Positions 1 to 10,339 of a DNA stretch of 64,000 bases are shown one piece after another. The stretch lies in the NCBI GenBank assembly GCA_032718475.1, contig JAUCBJ010002260.1:1-64000 (forward strand), written 5' to 3'. The first letter of the stretch is position 1; the number at the start of each line of letters is the position of its first letter. The position numbers and the translations under genes are program-made. This DNA comes from Nemertoderma westbladi. Taxonomy: Eukaryota; Xenacoelomorpha; Nemertodermatida; Nemertodermatidae. A model generated the notes under the pieces. The model was not told the DNA's origin. It ran no database searches and saw only the letters and a program-made list of their open reading frames with translations.

Positions 1-1105
1 CATAATGTACGTCGTTCGGGGGAGGGAGATATAGACTGGTGGCACCAGCCTGTCTATAACAATTATTATAATTGTTATATAATCACACACTTGTAATAAA
101 AAGATAATTCATTTAAACAATGGTAGCTACGCAGAGGTTGCTGGTAAAGAACAGTTGTTCAATTATTGTTTATATAATTGCCATCTTTGATTGCCTTTCT
201 GAAAAAAATCTATATAAGAAGAGGTTTTTGGAGCATTTACAACAGCTTCTGATCTGATTTCCTTCTTAACTTGTTCGCGCTTTTAGACCTTTAACAGTTT
301 AACCTGTTAATTTACGTGTCTTTTTTGCCTTCTTGCCCGTACAAAATCTGACCACAGTAAAAGAAAGTCTTGCGCGGTGTATGACCCACCGTGTGTGGGA
401 GACTGAATTCTATCGGCATGAGGGTGTTACATTACTTTGTATTATTAGATTGATCTCAACTATATAATCTCCAAAAACTATGTTTACTTTCAGGGTAATA
501 TCAACAGTTCCTTTCAGATGCTGCGCTTTAAATATCATACAGACCTATGACTTACATTAATTACAATCGGTTGTTTATAGAGCATCACGGTTTACATTCT
601 TTAGGAATGTAGAATTATTCACTTGCACTCACTTCACTGACAATAATACAGAAACACGCTAATTAGCTGACTGTTACCAATTTTATTCAGTATTACTGTA
701 TAAAGTGAAATTTAGCTCGCTGACTTTGGGGTTATGAAATAGCATAAATATCATACAGACCAATGTAATTTGAGCCAATCGTTACTAATGTTTCCCTTCG
801 GCTTACCTCTCAATAATAAAGAAAGTTAGATGGGTCGATTATTCGTACGTATTCTCCAAATATAAACACCATTACATACATATGTTACCAAACAACAATG
901 AATCCATATATACAAGTTGCAAATCGTGCGTCGTGTCTTGTCACTTAGATAAGCTCACTACTCCACCAGCTATAACTTACCTTAGCCCTCAGCCTAGCAT
1001 AGCCAGAAAGAACCACAGCCTGGCCTGGGCTGGTTGGCTAAAGGCAGGCTGAATGTCTAATGGGATACTCATGGCAATGATAATAATAATATTAACTATT
1101 TATTT
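1..1105. other. gene-free AT-rich DNA
   Basis: No supported gene. All open frames are short and AT-biased. The stretch holds the left copy of a diverged inverted repeat (277-772); the rest shows no structure I can name. Confidence 0.6.
277..772 (+). repeat. diverged dispersed repeat, left copy (inverted relative to 13373-14215)
   Basis: The stretch starting with gcgcttttagacc and running through gtgtgtgggagactgaattc, agatgctgcgctttaaata and gtttacattctttaggaatg reappears as reverse complement between 13373 and 14215 with substitutions and small indels. The two copies lie about 13 kb apart in opposite orientation. They could be the ends of one large inactive element or two independent insertions of an unclassified repeat. 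No coding capacity is visible in either copy. Confidence 0.7.
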
Positions 1106-1231
1106 ACTTGTGTGTAAAGTAGCACTTTACAGTGTGATGATCCGAGTGCTTTGTTACACGAACGAACGTTAGTGAGTGAGTGAAAATAAAGCCACGAGGA
1201 TCAGAATACTGTAAAGTACTTTGCAACAAGT
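1106..1231. repeat. short imperfect palindrome, MITE-like
   Basis: The left arm at 1106-1143 (acttgtgtgtaaagtagc then actttacag, ending gatcc) pairs with the reverse complement of 1198-1231 (ggatcag, tactgtaaagtactttgc, aacaagt) with several mismatches. The core is about 55 bp. This is the size and shape of a foldback or MITE; no target duplication was resolved. Confidence 0.45.
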
Positions 1232-2097
1232 ATGTATGTAGTTTTATTCCAAAATTGTAACATTACGAAATGATTGTATATATATTATAAGTGATAGAAA
1301 CTGCAAATTATACAAGATATTCATTAATAAAAAGTACCTTCCCGCGTTAAATTTTAATGCGGTTTTGATGAACTATTTTATTTATTCAGTTCTTGTTGGG
1401 AGAACCATGTGAACGACCCCCTAAATTTGTATAAAATTTTGGATAATAATTTAACAATCGAAATTTTTGAAATTTTTCTGCTCTACTAGAAAATAGACAT
1501 GTTGAACATGTAATTATTACACTTCTTATGCATTTTGAACAAATTTACAAGAATGCGAGGTGGGGTTCAAGTCTCCCACCCTAGGTGTCAAGTCTCCCCC
1601 CATTGAGGGAGACTTGACGCTTTTTCGAAAATAGGAATGAAGCGAATTTTCATTCGTTGTAAAGGGCAAAAATTTACTTTTGAACCCAGAAAACGTTTAT
1701 TGATAATAAAACAAAAAATAACCAAAAGGTAATAAAACATTGTTGCGCGGGTCTAGACAACATGTATTTTACACATTTTTGTGTGGTATTGTCAAATAAT
1801 TTACAATAGTTTTTGAGTTATTAAAAAAAATCAAGTCTCACCTAAAGTCAAGTCTCCCTCACTCACTCTCTGGCTGTCAGGCAAATTTCCACCAATTGTT
1901 TACGTGGTAACTAATGACGGTGTTAAGTAATGTCCACTAAGGGGATGTAAAATGACATAAATTCCAAATATTGAATGTCACTTATTGTTTTTAGTGTGAT
2001 CACATAGGCGGCCCTTCGGGCCGCCTACAGCTAGTAACAGTATAAACAGTATCAAAACAACGGTGTCGGCAGTCCTAAAGTCAAGTCTCCCTCACTC
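1232..2097. other. gene-free DNA with recurrent caagtctccc motif and a GC hairpin
   Basis: No gene is supported. The motif caagtctcc(c) occurs near 1568, 1587, 1845 and 2081, and inverted near 1607. A GC-rich hairpin with stem taggcggccc and loop ttc lies at 2005-2027 in otherwise AT-rich DNA. The function is unknown. Confidence 0.5.
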
Positions 2098-2100
2098 TCC

Positions 2101-2830
2101 TTAGTGAAGGAAAGCTGGAGAAAGGGATTCCAAATATGTAGAATTTCGTTGAAAAATGGCTGATTCAATAATTAGGGCGTTCAATAATGTTGCATAGTGT
2201 TGCACCTCTACGAGGCTATTTTATTCTATTTAATTTTTAAAGTGAATTAAGCCATGGGACTGGGGGTGGCACAATAAAACACGATAAAGTTAATAAATAA
2301 TAAATTAAATTAAAAGCACCGTCACTTAGAAATACTGAAATAGAGTTGATGAATCAGGTGGAGATTCTATTTAACAAATAAACCATATTCTAGAACATTT
2401 TGTTAATGTATGAATAGCTACATAATAGTATGATTAAAGAGTTATTGCATTGTTGCCCATCTACGTATTGATAAACAAAATGTTCCAGAATATGGTGAAT
2501 TTATTAAATATAATAAAATAATCTCACAGAGGTGCAAAACTATGTAACATTTGAACGCCCATATCTCGGCTATTGTTCAACGAAATTCAGATTGTGTTAC
2601 ATATTTACTACTAGGATCGGCATGCTGCATTGCAGCTGCATTTTTATGAATGCTGTGCCGGCTTATCGACAAAATTGCACCGCCACAACTCCCTATCACC
2701 CATGACATTTGCTAGATCATCCGCATCTTCAAGGCCAGTGTCCTTTAAGATGCGTCTCAAGACGCTTAAGATGCTAACAGATGATTACATATTTGATATT
2801 TGGAATCCTTGCATGTTCAGCTTTCCATCC
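2101..2830. mobile_element. MITE-like element with long inverted repeats, right arm interrupted by an RTE stub
   Basis: The left arm at 2101-2228 (ggaaagctgg, ggattccaaatat, atttcgttga, gggcgttcaa, ttgcacctct) is matched as reverse complement by the right side at about 2512-2830. The right arm is split by an RTE 3' fragment (2607-2784). A further internal inverted pair near 2380-2400 and 2470-2500 (gttctagaatatgg-like) makes the whole piece foldable. No ORF is present, so it is a non-autonomous TIR element of unknown superfamily. Confidence 0.55.
2607..2784 (-). mobile_element. RTE-clade non-LTR retrotransposon, 5'-truncated 3' stub
   Basis: The reverse complement matches the last ~150 bp of the RTE family seen in full elsewhere in the window: the C-terminal codons, stop, the short 3' UTR with tgcagctgcaatgcagcatg, then the start of the TAG tail. 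It is flanked by a perfect 10-bp target duplication ttacatattt at 2597-2606 and 2785-2794. A 5'-truncated copy with a target duplication is the normal product of target-primed reverse transcription. Confidence 0.85.
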
Positions 2831-3422
2831 GTACAAACAGATCACAATAACGTTAAATAAAAACTTCCGTATAACTGCTTTTAGCTAAAAAAGGAGAACA
2901 AAAATAAAAATTCTGACTCACCCACCCAACCCACGAGGGTCAAATGTCATGCAAACCCATTTTATAACATTTTTGTTTTACTGTTCTGAATATTAAAAGT
3001 GATTATTTCTGTAGGCCTACTTACTGTATTATTATTTTATCTAATATTATACATACATCTAAAATCTAATAAATATAAATATCAATTATTGTCTGTCTGG
3101 TCTGTGTGTCTGTTTTTTATCGGCTCATATAGGGGTGACTTTCGACGCAATAAAAATTCATCCCTCTCCAGGGGAAATTCGACGCAAATAACAGCTGATT
3201 ACTCTCAAAAATAAAACTGTAACCTGTTCTATTGTGTTTAGTTTATTGTTTTGGTTAAAATAACGTGCCACTGTAACCTTCTCCTTTCCCTAAATTGAGA
3301 ATTTAACATTGAGGCGGGACATTAATTCGCCAAGATGGGATTTGCGTCCAGTCCCCCCCCCCCCTGTCTCCATCGGCTATACAATCAAACCCATCTCCAT
3401 GAAATCTTGATTACTATTTAGC
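2831..3422. other. gene-free AT-rich DNA
   Basis: No gene or repeat is recognised apart from a poly-C tract near 3352-3364. Short open frames here have no recognisable features. Confidence 0.5.
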
Positions 3423-3685
3423 TTGTTAGAAAGGTATCGCCCAAACTCCTTGCAACGTAATACTCGTCTGAAGTTCCCCCGTCCGCCGCTAGAGGGCGAA
3501 TTGTCCGATAGTGAAAACCTATCTCATTTGGTTGTTTTTAATGCTTTGGTAGTTATCTACTACAGCATAGGCTGTATCTTTACGGAGTCGCAGTGTCGTC
3601 TAAAGTTCCCCAGTCTACCGCTAGAGGGTATAATGTCTGAAAGTGAACATCTTCTCCAACTTAGCTATTTACAATCCGTTTAGGC
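3423..3685 (+). repeat. tandem/dispersed repeat carrying ccgctagagggcg (left part)
   Basis: Two units about 131 bp apart each contain agttccccngtcnnccgctagaggg followed by (t)gaaagtgaacatcttctcc and ttacaatccg-like sequence (starting near 3472 and 3603). Related units lie at 6660-6750 and 6805-6895, directly after RTE copy 1, so the RTE appears to have inserted into this array. A fifth relative lies at about 38740-38815 inside the left end of P1. Confidence 0.75.
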
Positions 3686-6605
3686 AGATAAGCTTTCTCT
3701 TAGCGCAGTGGGTGTTCAAGAGCACCGAATGCAGACTGGACAGACTGATGAGGTTCTGATTAAGGACATGGGGGGCGGATGGCGACTCGCCCTCGCGTCA
3801 GCAGATGATAGTGGCAATGGTGGAATTGGTCTATTGATGAATCCAACTGCACATGCAGCATTGGACAAAATAGACCAAATCTCTAACCGCATCATCCGTT
3901 GCCACTTCTCATGTTCTGGAAGACTGGCTAAGAAGTTTCCTAAGGTGGTTCTGATTGTGTGCTACTCTCCAACTAGTGTTGCCCCTGTAGAGGAGGTGGA
4001 AAATTTCTACCACAATCTACAAGCAGCTACTGATGGAGTGGATCAGCATGCATTCTTAACATTCCTGGGAGACTTTAATGCAAGTCTGCATCAATCACCT
4101 ACATCGCCCTGGGTCTATAGCAATAGTGTTAACCGAAATTCTGTCCATCTTCAGGATTTTATCTCTGGAAATGGATTGTTTTCGGCTGGAACCCAGTTCA
4201 AGAAGCGAACTGGAAAGCTATGGACTCATAGTGGACCCAGTGGTCACAAGTCCCAGATAGACCATATTCTGTTTCGTAGGAAATACAGGAGCTCTATACA
4301 AGACTGTAATGCATTTACACTTCGACCCTTCTCCAGTGATCACCGCCTTATTGTGGCCAAGGTAAGACTTAGTCTACGTGCTAGCAGAACAACGAAATCT
4401 GCCTTGCCGCGGCATGACTGGTCCTCTCTGTTGCAACAGCCAAGTGTGAGATCCAGCTTCACACTACAGCTGAGCAACAGGTATGAGGCTCTTGCCTCTG
4501 AGGCGGCAGATCACTGTGAGGGCTATACTGCCTTTACAGAAGCAGTTAAGTTAGCAGCTGCAGAAACAGTTCCTGTATACCCTCGAAACAGGAAAAGGGC
4601 CCCCTGGACTGACAACAAAATTCAGAAGTGCCGAAATGACCTTCATAAGGCGCAGAAAGAGTCCCGACTCAAACAGACTACAGCGGCCAAGAATGCAGTT
4701 AAGGCTGCATCTAGGTCCCTGAACAGGCAGTACTCTGTTAATCTACAGGAGCTAATAAACCAACAGGTTGATGCCATCAATGATGCTGACGACAGCAGGC
4801 AATCATCCCAGGCATGGAAATCAATCAATCTGCTTACTGGGCGGAAAAGCCAACCAACCACCAAGGTTAAGGCTGAATCACCAGCCGATCGCCTCAATGG
4901 TTGGAAAGCCCACTTTGAAAAGCTCCTCAATAATGACAGGGTATTGCCTGATAACTTTATAGAAGTAAAAGTGTCTGAGTCTGTACTCCCAGATATTCCC
5001 ATTGGCGATATCTCCTTTGCAGAAGTGAAGGCTGCTGCAAAGAGCATTAAGACCAATCGTGCCAGTGGAGTAGATGGTGTTCCCCCTGAGGTCTTTAAAA
5101 TACCTGAGTGTTTAAAGCTCATCTATCCCATCATAGTAGACATGTACCGAACAACAAGAGTCCCACAAGAAATGAAAACAAATAAGTTGGTGCCAGTTCC
5201 CAAGAAGGGCAACCTAACACTCTATGGTTCTTTTCGGGGAATCTCATTGATCTCGATTGCTGCAAAGCTATACAATAGGATTCTATTAAATCGCATCAGG
5301 GATCCCATTGAAAGACTGCTCCGTGGAAATCAGAATGGGTTCCGTAAAGGTCGTGGGACCATGGAGCCCATTTTGGCACTTAGAAGGATAATTGAAGAAT
5401 TATCAAAAAAGAAAGACAGGCATCTGGCTGTTATCTTTGTTGACTTCTTCAAGGCCTTTGATTCAGTCTCTCGCTCACGTATGTTCAGCATACTTTCATT
5501 ATATGGGATTCCTGATGAAATTATTGCAGCAATCAGATCAGTATACGATGGTTCGACAACATTTGTGTCTACTGTTGACGGTGACACAGAACCATTTGAA
5601 GTGTTATGGGGCGTCCTCCAAGGAGACACACTTGCACCATTCTTGTTCATTATTGTGGTTGACTATGTTCTACGCATGTCCTTAGATCATCATAATGATG
5701 ATGGGGTGATGATAACTCCACCTACTGGCTCTAGAAGTCGAGGAAATCCTGCCAAGTACCTAACTGATCTAGACTTTGCTGATGACTTAGGAGTACTCTC
5801 AGAATCATTAGAGGGAGCCCAACGGCTCCTCAGCTCATTAGAACATGCTGCTTCTAGTGTTGGTCTTTTTATTAACTCCAGAAAGACCAAAATTCTGACC
5901 GTTAACTTTGAAAGTCCTCAGCAGGTCTCTGATCGGATGAGCATAAGCTCAAAGGATGGTATGCTTGAGCATGTGGACGACTTCTGTTACCTGGGATCAT
6001 GGATCCGGAAGTCAGGTGAGGACCTTCGAATACGTAAGGGAAAGGCATGGACAGCCTTGAATAGGCTTTCCAGGATTTGGAAATCACCGAGAATTAATCG
6101 GAAACTTAAGGTCCGATTATTTAGAGCAGCAGTAGTTCCAGTACTCCTCTACGGGAGTCCATGCTGGGCTCTAACTGCTGAGGACACCAAATCTCTGGAT
6201 GGCACATTCACAAGAATGCTACGCCGGGTTCATTGTGTCAAGTACAATGCACACATCTCCAACCAGACACTATATAACATTGGAGGTGTCTCATTGGTTC
6301 CCCCAAGCTTGACACTAGAACAAAATCGCCTCCGCTTTGCAGGACATTGCTTTCGCCGTGAGGACCAGCCAGTGCATAATCTTGTACTTTGGCAGCCTCA
6401 TGGAGTGAATAAGCATGGTGGACAGCCCATGACTTTCTTGAGACGCATCTTAAAGGACACTGGCCTTAAAGATGCGGATGATCTAGCAAATGTCATGGGT
6501 GATAGGGAGTTGTGGCGGTGCAATTTTGTTGACAAGCCGGCACAGCATTCTTAAAAATGCAGCTGCAATGCAGCATGCCGATCCTAGTAGTAGTAGTAGT
6601 AGTAG
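3686..6605 (+). mobile_element. RTE-clade retrotransposon copy 1, 5'-truncated, ORF open
   Basis: The copy starts at ggcagataagctttctc, equivalent to about 53491 in the longer copy, so the 5' UTR and roughly the first 145 codons are missing. It runs without interruption to the 3' UTR and a (TAG)n tail at 6585-6605. It lies in a ccgctagagggcg repeat array. The single ORF, the very short 3' UTR and the microsatellite tail are typical of the RTE clade. No clear target duplication is visible, possibly because the target itself is repetitive. Confidence 0.85.
3708..6554 (+). CDS. RTE endonuclease-reverse transcriptase (N-terminally truncated)
   Basis: A 948-codon open frame. The N-terminal part is an APE-type endonuclease that nicks target DNA: VGVQEHRM supplies the glutamate strand, then LGDFNASL (near residue 122), SQIDHIL and the terminal SDHRLI. 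It is followed by reverse transcriptase with VIFVDFFKAFDS (motif A), WGVLQGDTLAPFLF and LDFADDLGVLS (FADD catalytic box), and a C-terminal region with LYGSPCWALT and FAGHCFRRED as in RTE elements. The first codon is GTG in the conceptual frame; the natural start lies in the missing 5' part, so expression from this copy is doubtful although the frame is intact. Compared with the copy at 53063 it is nearly identical. Confidence 0.85.
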   Translation: MGVQEHRMQTGQTDEVLIKDMGGGWRLALASADDSGNGGIGLLMNPTAHAALDKIDQISNRIIRCHFSCSGRLAKKFPKVVLIVCYSPTSVAPVEEVENFYHNLQAATDGVDQHAFLTFLGDFNASLHQSPTSPWVYSNSVNRNSVHLQDFISGNGLFSAGTQFKKRTGKLWTHSGPSGHKSQIDHILFRRKYRSSIQDCNAFTLRPFSSDHRLIVAKVRLSLRASRTTKSALPRHDWSSLLQQPSVRSSFTLQLSNRYEALASEAADHCEGYTAFTEAVKLAAAETVPVYPRNRKRAPWTDNKIQKCRNDLHKAQKESRLKQTTAAKNAVKAASRSLNRQYSVNLQELINQQVDAINDADDSRQSSQAWKSINLLTGRKSQPTTKVKAESPADRLNGWKAHFEKLLNNDRVLPDNFIEVKVSESVLPDIPIGDISFAEVKAAAKSIKTNRASGVDGVPPEVFKIPECLKLIYPIIVDMYRTTRVPQEMKTNKLVPVPKKGNLTLYGSFRGISLISIAAKLYNRILLNRIRDPIERLLRGNQNGFRKGRGTMEPILALRRIIEELSKKKDRHLAVIFVDFFKAFDSVSRSRMFSILSLYGIPDEIIAAIRSVYDGSTTFVSTVDGDTEPFEVLWGVLQGDTLAPFLFIIVVDYVLRMSLDHHNDDGVMITPPTGSRSRGNPAKYLTDLDFADDLGVLSESLEGAQRLLSSLEHAASSVGLFINSRKTKILTVNFESPQQVSDRMSISSKDGMLEHVDDFCYLGSWIRKSGEDLRIRKGKAWTALNRLSRIWKSPRINRKLKVRLFRAAVVPVLLYGSPCWALTAEDTKSLDGTFTRMLRRVHCVKYNAHISNQTLYNIGGVSLVPPSLTLEQNRLRFAGHCFRREDQPVHNLVLWQPHGVNKHGGQPMTFLRRILKDTGLKDADDLANVMGDRELWRCNFVDKPAQHS

Positions 6606-6900
6606 GCTGAAACTTGGCAGGTGTCTACTACAGCAGAATCTCAATCTTTCGGGGACATTGAGTCATATACAGTTCCCCAGTCTTCCGCTAGAGGGCGAAA
6701 TGTTTGAAGGCGAACATCTTCTCCAACTTTGTTATTTACAATCCATTTAGACTGAAACTTGGTGACTACTACAGAATAGGCTGTTTCTTCAAATAGTGGC
6801 AGTGTCGTCTGCAGTTCCCCTGTTTACCGCTAGAGAGCGAAATGTCTGAAAGTGAACATTTTCTCGATATTTTGTTATTTGCATCCCGCTTAAGTTGAAA
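6606..6900 (+). repeat. tandem/dispersed repeat carrying ccgctagagggcg (right part)
   Basis: This continues the array broken by RTE copy 1. Two units begin near 6668 and 6812 with agttcccc and (cc)gctagag(g/a)gcgaaatgt, each followed by gaacat(c/t)ttctc. Each is preceded by tgaaacttgg and ctactacag. The period is about 143 bp. Confidence 0.7.
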
Positions 6901-7457
6901 CTTTACAGTAATCCCCTATGGGGGCTGAGTTTTATTTTATGACGGTATGTACCGTAAGCATTTATCCTATCTGTTACACTTCTGCTCACATATTCAAATA
7001 TCATCTGCTCGTTCATGTACTAGAAATGTTTCTAGTAATATATAAAAATATATAGCTTATATATAAGTTACTTTTTTTTCGACCGTGTACGGTATCTTGG
7101 CGGTGCTGCTGCTCACCATCCTGTGTCGTTTCCGTCATGGCAACAACACTCTGCTCCCCAACAAAGTCAACCCTATGTGCCTGGCAATACCATGGGCACA
7201 TGGTCCTTCCCTCAGCAATGGTCAACGTTGGAAACGGAAACCCAACACAGAAGCTGTGAACCCATTGTTGGCAATTCGGAGCCTGGCACCCTAGCACTGT
7301 GCCTGAAATGTCTCCAACAGCATTAAAGATTCAATAACAAATCAAGCACCTCGCCGCAGGATTGCATAGACCCAAACGTCGCCGCAAAAATATATCCACA
7401 GATGGCAACTGCGGAGTTTTTGATGGTGTCACAACGTTTGGTGCTTATGGGAGGGGA
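6901..7457. other. mostly non-coding; possible PHD-like zinc-finger fragment on the minus strand (7013-7297)
   Basis: On the minus strand an open stretch encodes LGCQAPNCQQWVHSFCVG followed by PWYCQAH, which resembles the second half of a PHD finger (C-x4-C, WVHxxC, WYCxxH) but has no complete zinc-ligand set. On the plus strand near 7380-7440 a short open segment contains ISTDGNCGVF. Neither forms a recognisable gene. They may be exons or relics. Confidence 0.25.
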
Positions 7458-9897
7458 CATCTTCAGGATTTTATCTCTGGAAATGGATTGTTTTCGGCTG
7501 GAACCCAGTTCAAGAAGCGAACTGGAAAGTAATGGACTCATAGTGGACCCAGTGGTCACAAGTCCCAGCTAGACCATATTCTGTTTCGTAGGAAATTCAG
7601 GAGCTCTATACAAGACTGTAATGCATTTACACTTCGACCCTTCTCCAGTGATCACCGCCTTATTGTGGGCAAGGTAACACTTAGTCTACGTGCTAGCAGA
7701 ACAACGAAATCTGCCTTGCCGCGGCATGACTGGTCCTCTCTGTTGCAACAGCCAAGTGTGAGATCCAGCTTCACACTACAGCTGAGCAACAGGTATGAGG
7801 TTCTTGCCTCTGAGGCGGCAGATCACTGTGAGGGCTATACTGCCTTCACAGAGGCAGTTAAGTTAGCAGCTGCAGAAACAGTTCCTGTAGACCCTCGAAA
7901 CAGGAAAAGGGCCCCCTGGACTGACAACAAAATTCAGAAGTGCTGAAATGACCTTTATAAGGCGCAGAAAGAGTCCCAACTCAAACAGACTACAGCGGCC
8001 AAGAATGCAGTTAAGGCTGCATCTAGGTCCCTGAATAGGCAGTACTCTGTTAATCTACAGGAGCTAATAAACCAACAGGTTGATGCCATCAATGATGCTG
8101 ACGACAGCAGGCAATCATCCCAGGCATGGAAATCGATCAACTTGCTTACTGGTCGGAAAAGCCAACCAACCACCAAGGTTAAGGCTGAATCACCAGCCGA
8201 TCGCCTCAATGGTTGGAAGGCCCACTTTGAAAAGCTCCTCAATAATGACAGGGTATTGCCTGATAACTTTATAGAAATAAAAGTGTCTGAGTCTGTACTC
8301 CCAGATATTCCCATTGGCGATATCTCCTTTGCAGAAGTGAAGGCTGCTGCAAAGAGCATTAAGACCAATCGTGCCAGTGGAGTAGATGGTGTTCCCCCTG
8401 AGGTCTTTAAAATACCTGAGTGTTTAAAGCTCATCTATCCCATCATAGTACCGAACAACAAGAGTCCCACAAGAAATGAAAACAAATAAGTTGGTGCCAG
8501 TTCCCAAGAAGGGCAACCTAACACTCTATGGTTCTTTTCGGGGAATCTCATTGATCTCGATTGCTGCAAAGCTATACAATATAATTCTATTAAATCGCAT
8601 CAGGGATCCCATTGAGAGACTGCTCCGTGAAAATCAGAATGGGTTCCGTAAAGGTCGTGGGACCATGGAGCCCATTTTGGCACTTAGATGGCTAATTGAA
8701 GAGTTATCAAAAAAGAAAGACCGGCATCTGGCTGTTATCTTTGCTGACTTCTTCAAGGCCGTTGATTCAGTCTGTCGCTCACGCATGTTCAGCATACTTT
8801 CATTATATGGGATTCCTGATGAAATTATTGCAGCAATCAGATCAGTATACGATGGTTCGACAACATTTGTGTCTACTGTTGACGGTGACACAGAACCATT
8901 TGAAGTGTTATGGGGCGTCCTCCAGGGAGACACACTTGCACCATTCTTGTTCATAATTGTGGTTGACTATGTTCTACGCATGTCCTTAGATCATCATAAT
9001 GATGATGGGGTGATGATAACTCCACCTACTGGCTCCAGAAGTCGAGGAAATCCTGCCAAGTACCTAACTGATTTAGACTTTGCTGATGACTTAGGAGTAC
9101 TCTCAGAATCACTAGAGGGAGCCCAACGGCTCCTCAGCTCATTAGAACATGCTGCTTCTAGTGTTGGTCTTTTTATTAACTCCAGAAAGACCAAAATTTT
9201 GACAGTTAACTTTGAAAGTCCTCAGCAAGTCTCTGATCGGATGAGCATAAGCTCAAGGGATGGTATGCTTGAGCATGTGGACGACTTCTGTTACCTGGGA
9301 TCATGGATCCGGAAGTCAGGTGAGGACCTTCGAATACGCAAGGGAAAGGCATGGGCAGCCTTGAATAGGCTTTCCAGGATTTGGAAGTCACCGAGAATTA
9401 ATCGGAAACTTAAGGTCCGATTATTTAGAGCAGCAGTAGTTCCAGTACTCCTCTATGGGAGTCCATGCTGGGCTCTAACTGCTGAGGACACAAAATCTCT
9501 GGATGGCACATTCACAAGAATGCTACGCCGGGTTCATTGTGTCAAGTACAATGCACACATCTCCAACCAGACACTATATAACATTGGAGGTGTCTTATTG
9601 GTACCCCCAAGCTTGACACCAGAACAAAATCGCTTCCGCTTTGCAGGACATTGCTTTCGCCGTGAGGACCAGCCAATGCATAATCTTGTACTTTGGCAGC
9701 CTCATGGAGTGAATAAGCATGGTGGACAGCCCTTGACTTTCTTGAGATGCATCTTAAATGACACTGGCCTTGAAGTTGCGGATGATCTAGCAAATGTCAT
9801 GGGTGATAGGGAGTTGTGGCGGCGCAATTTTGTCGACAAGCCGGCACAGCATTCTTAAAAATGCAGCTGCAAAGCAGCATGCCGATCATAGTAGTGG
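7458..9897 (+). mobile_element. RTE-clade retrotransposon copy 2, 5'-truncated and degraded
   Basis: The copy begins at catcttcagg inside the endonuclease domain and continues through the RT and C-terminal region to the 3' UTR (tgcagctgcaaagcagcatg) and a short degenerate tail near 9889-9897. It is more diverged than the other copies. It shares with the tandem units at 57.3 and 59.7 kb an 8-bp deletion between catcatagta and ccgaacaac, which suggests they belong to the same source lineage. Confidence 0.85.
7665..9858 (+). pseudogene. RTE endonuclease-reverse transcriptase, broken
   Basis: Three open segments in two frames cover the former ORF. The first (to 7946) ends in a TGA replacing a CGA-type codon after IQKC. 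The second (8142-8489) runs into the frameshift caused by an 8-bp deletion near 8450. The third (8476-9858) carries the RT with VIFADFFKAVDS, GVLQGDTLAPFLF and DFADDLGVLS plus the C-terminal region. In motif A the family sequence FVDFFKAFDS has become FADFFKAVDS. It is not functional as a whole. Confidence 0.85.
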
Positions 9898-10081
9898 TGC
9901 TTGTAGATCCTGGTCACCTGCCAACTCAATTGGTTCGCCTGATTCAACTCTGTCCACCACAAGGCAAGCTCCAATCTGGACTGCCTTGATGAATGCCTCA
10001 ACTGCCTCACCTTTGGTTGAAACCAGCTTATTCTGGATAGGATTGATATCTATCCCACCTAAAATTGATCGCGAAGTATAG
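9898..10081 (-). other. unrecognised open segment
   Basis: The minus strand is open and reads with balanced composition (GGIDINPIQNKLVST, AFIKAVQIGACLVV, GEPIELAGDQDL) but has no start codon and no recognised domain. It could be an exon or a relic. It lies directly downstream of RTE copy 2. Confidence 0.25.
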
Positions 10082-10156
10082 CAGGTGAACGCTCCTCCTT
10101 GTTGGTGCTGCAGGATGAACGTATATGAAGCCTATATTTCTCCCCCCCCCCCCCCC

Positions 10157-10339
10157 ATCATGTCGCATGTTAAAAAAAATTACGTCAGACCCCGTGTGCG
10201 TCAAAGTTTCTAGTTCCTTAAGTTTCTTATTTATTCCATCTCTATGCTTTGAATCCATAGATGTTCTGTAATTATCGTTCTTTTCAAACGCTGCTTCCGA
10301 CTTCCTCCTCCTCTTCTTAATCCTTCTAATTCTTCGGTC
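10157..10339 (-). other. possible MADS-like DNA-binding fragment
   Basis: The minus-strand frame is open from a basic stretch (RRIRRIKKRRRKSE) through KHRDGINKKLKELETLT and GSDVIFF, ending at a poly-C tract (10141-10157). The pattern basic region, GIxKKxKELxxLT, then a hydrophobic strand is reminiscent of a MADS box, but the spacing and key residues are not all met. No upstream exon was identified. It could belong to the same gene as the ORF at 10326-10703 through a frameshift or splice. Confidence 0.3.

Noticed and set aside
4643-5122. Antisense ORF of 159 codons repeated in all RTE copies
   Set aside because: It is the shadow of the RTE coding strand and changes exactly with it; no independent features. 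The same holds for the other antisense frames at 5330, 5690, 7955, 8634, 54448, 56817 and 59178.
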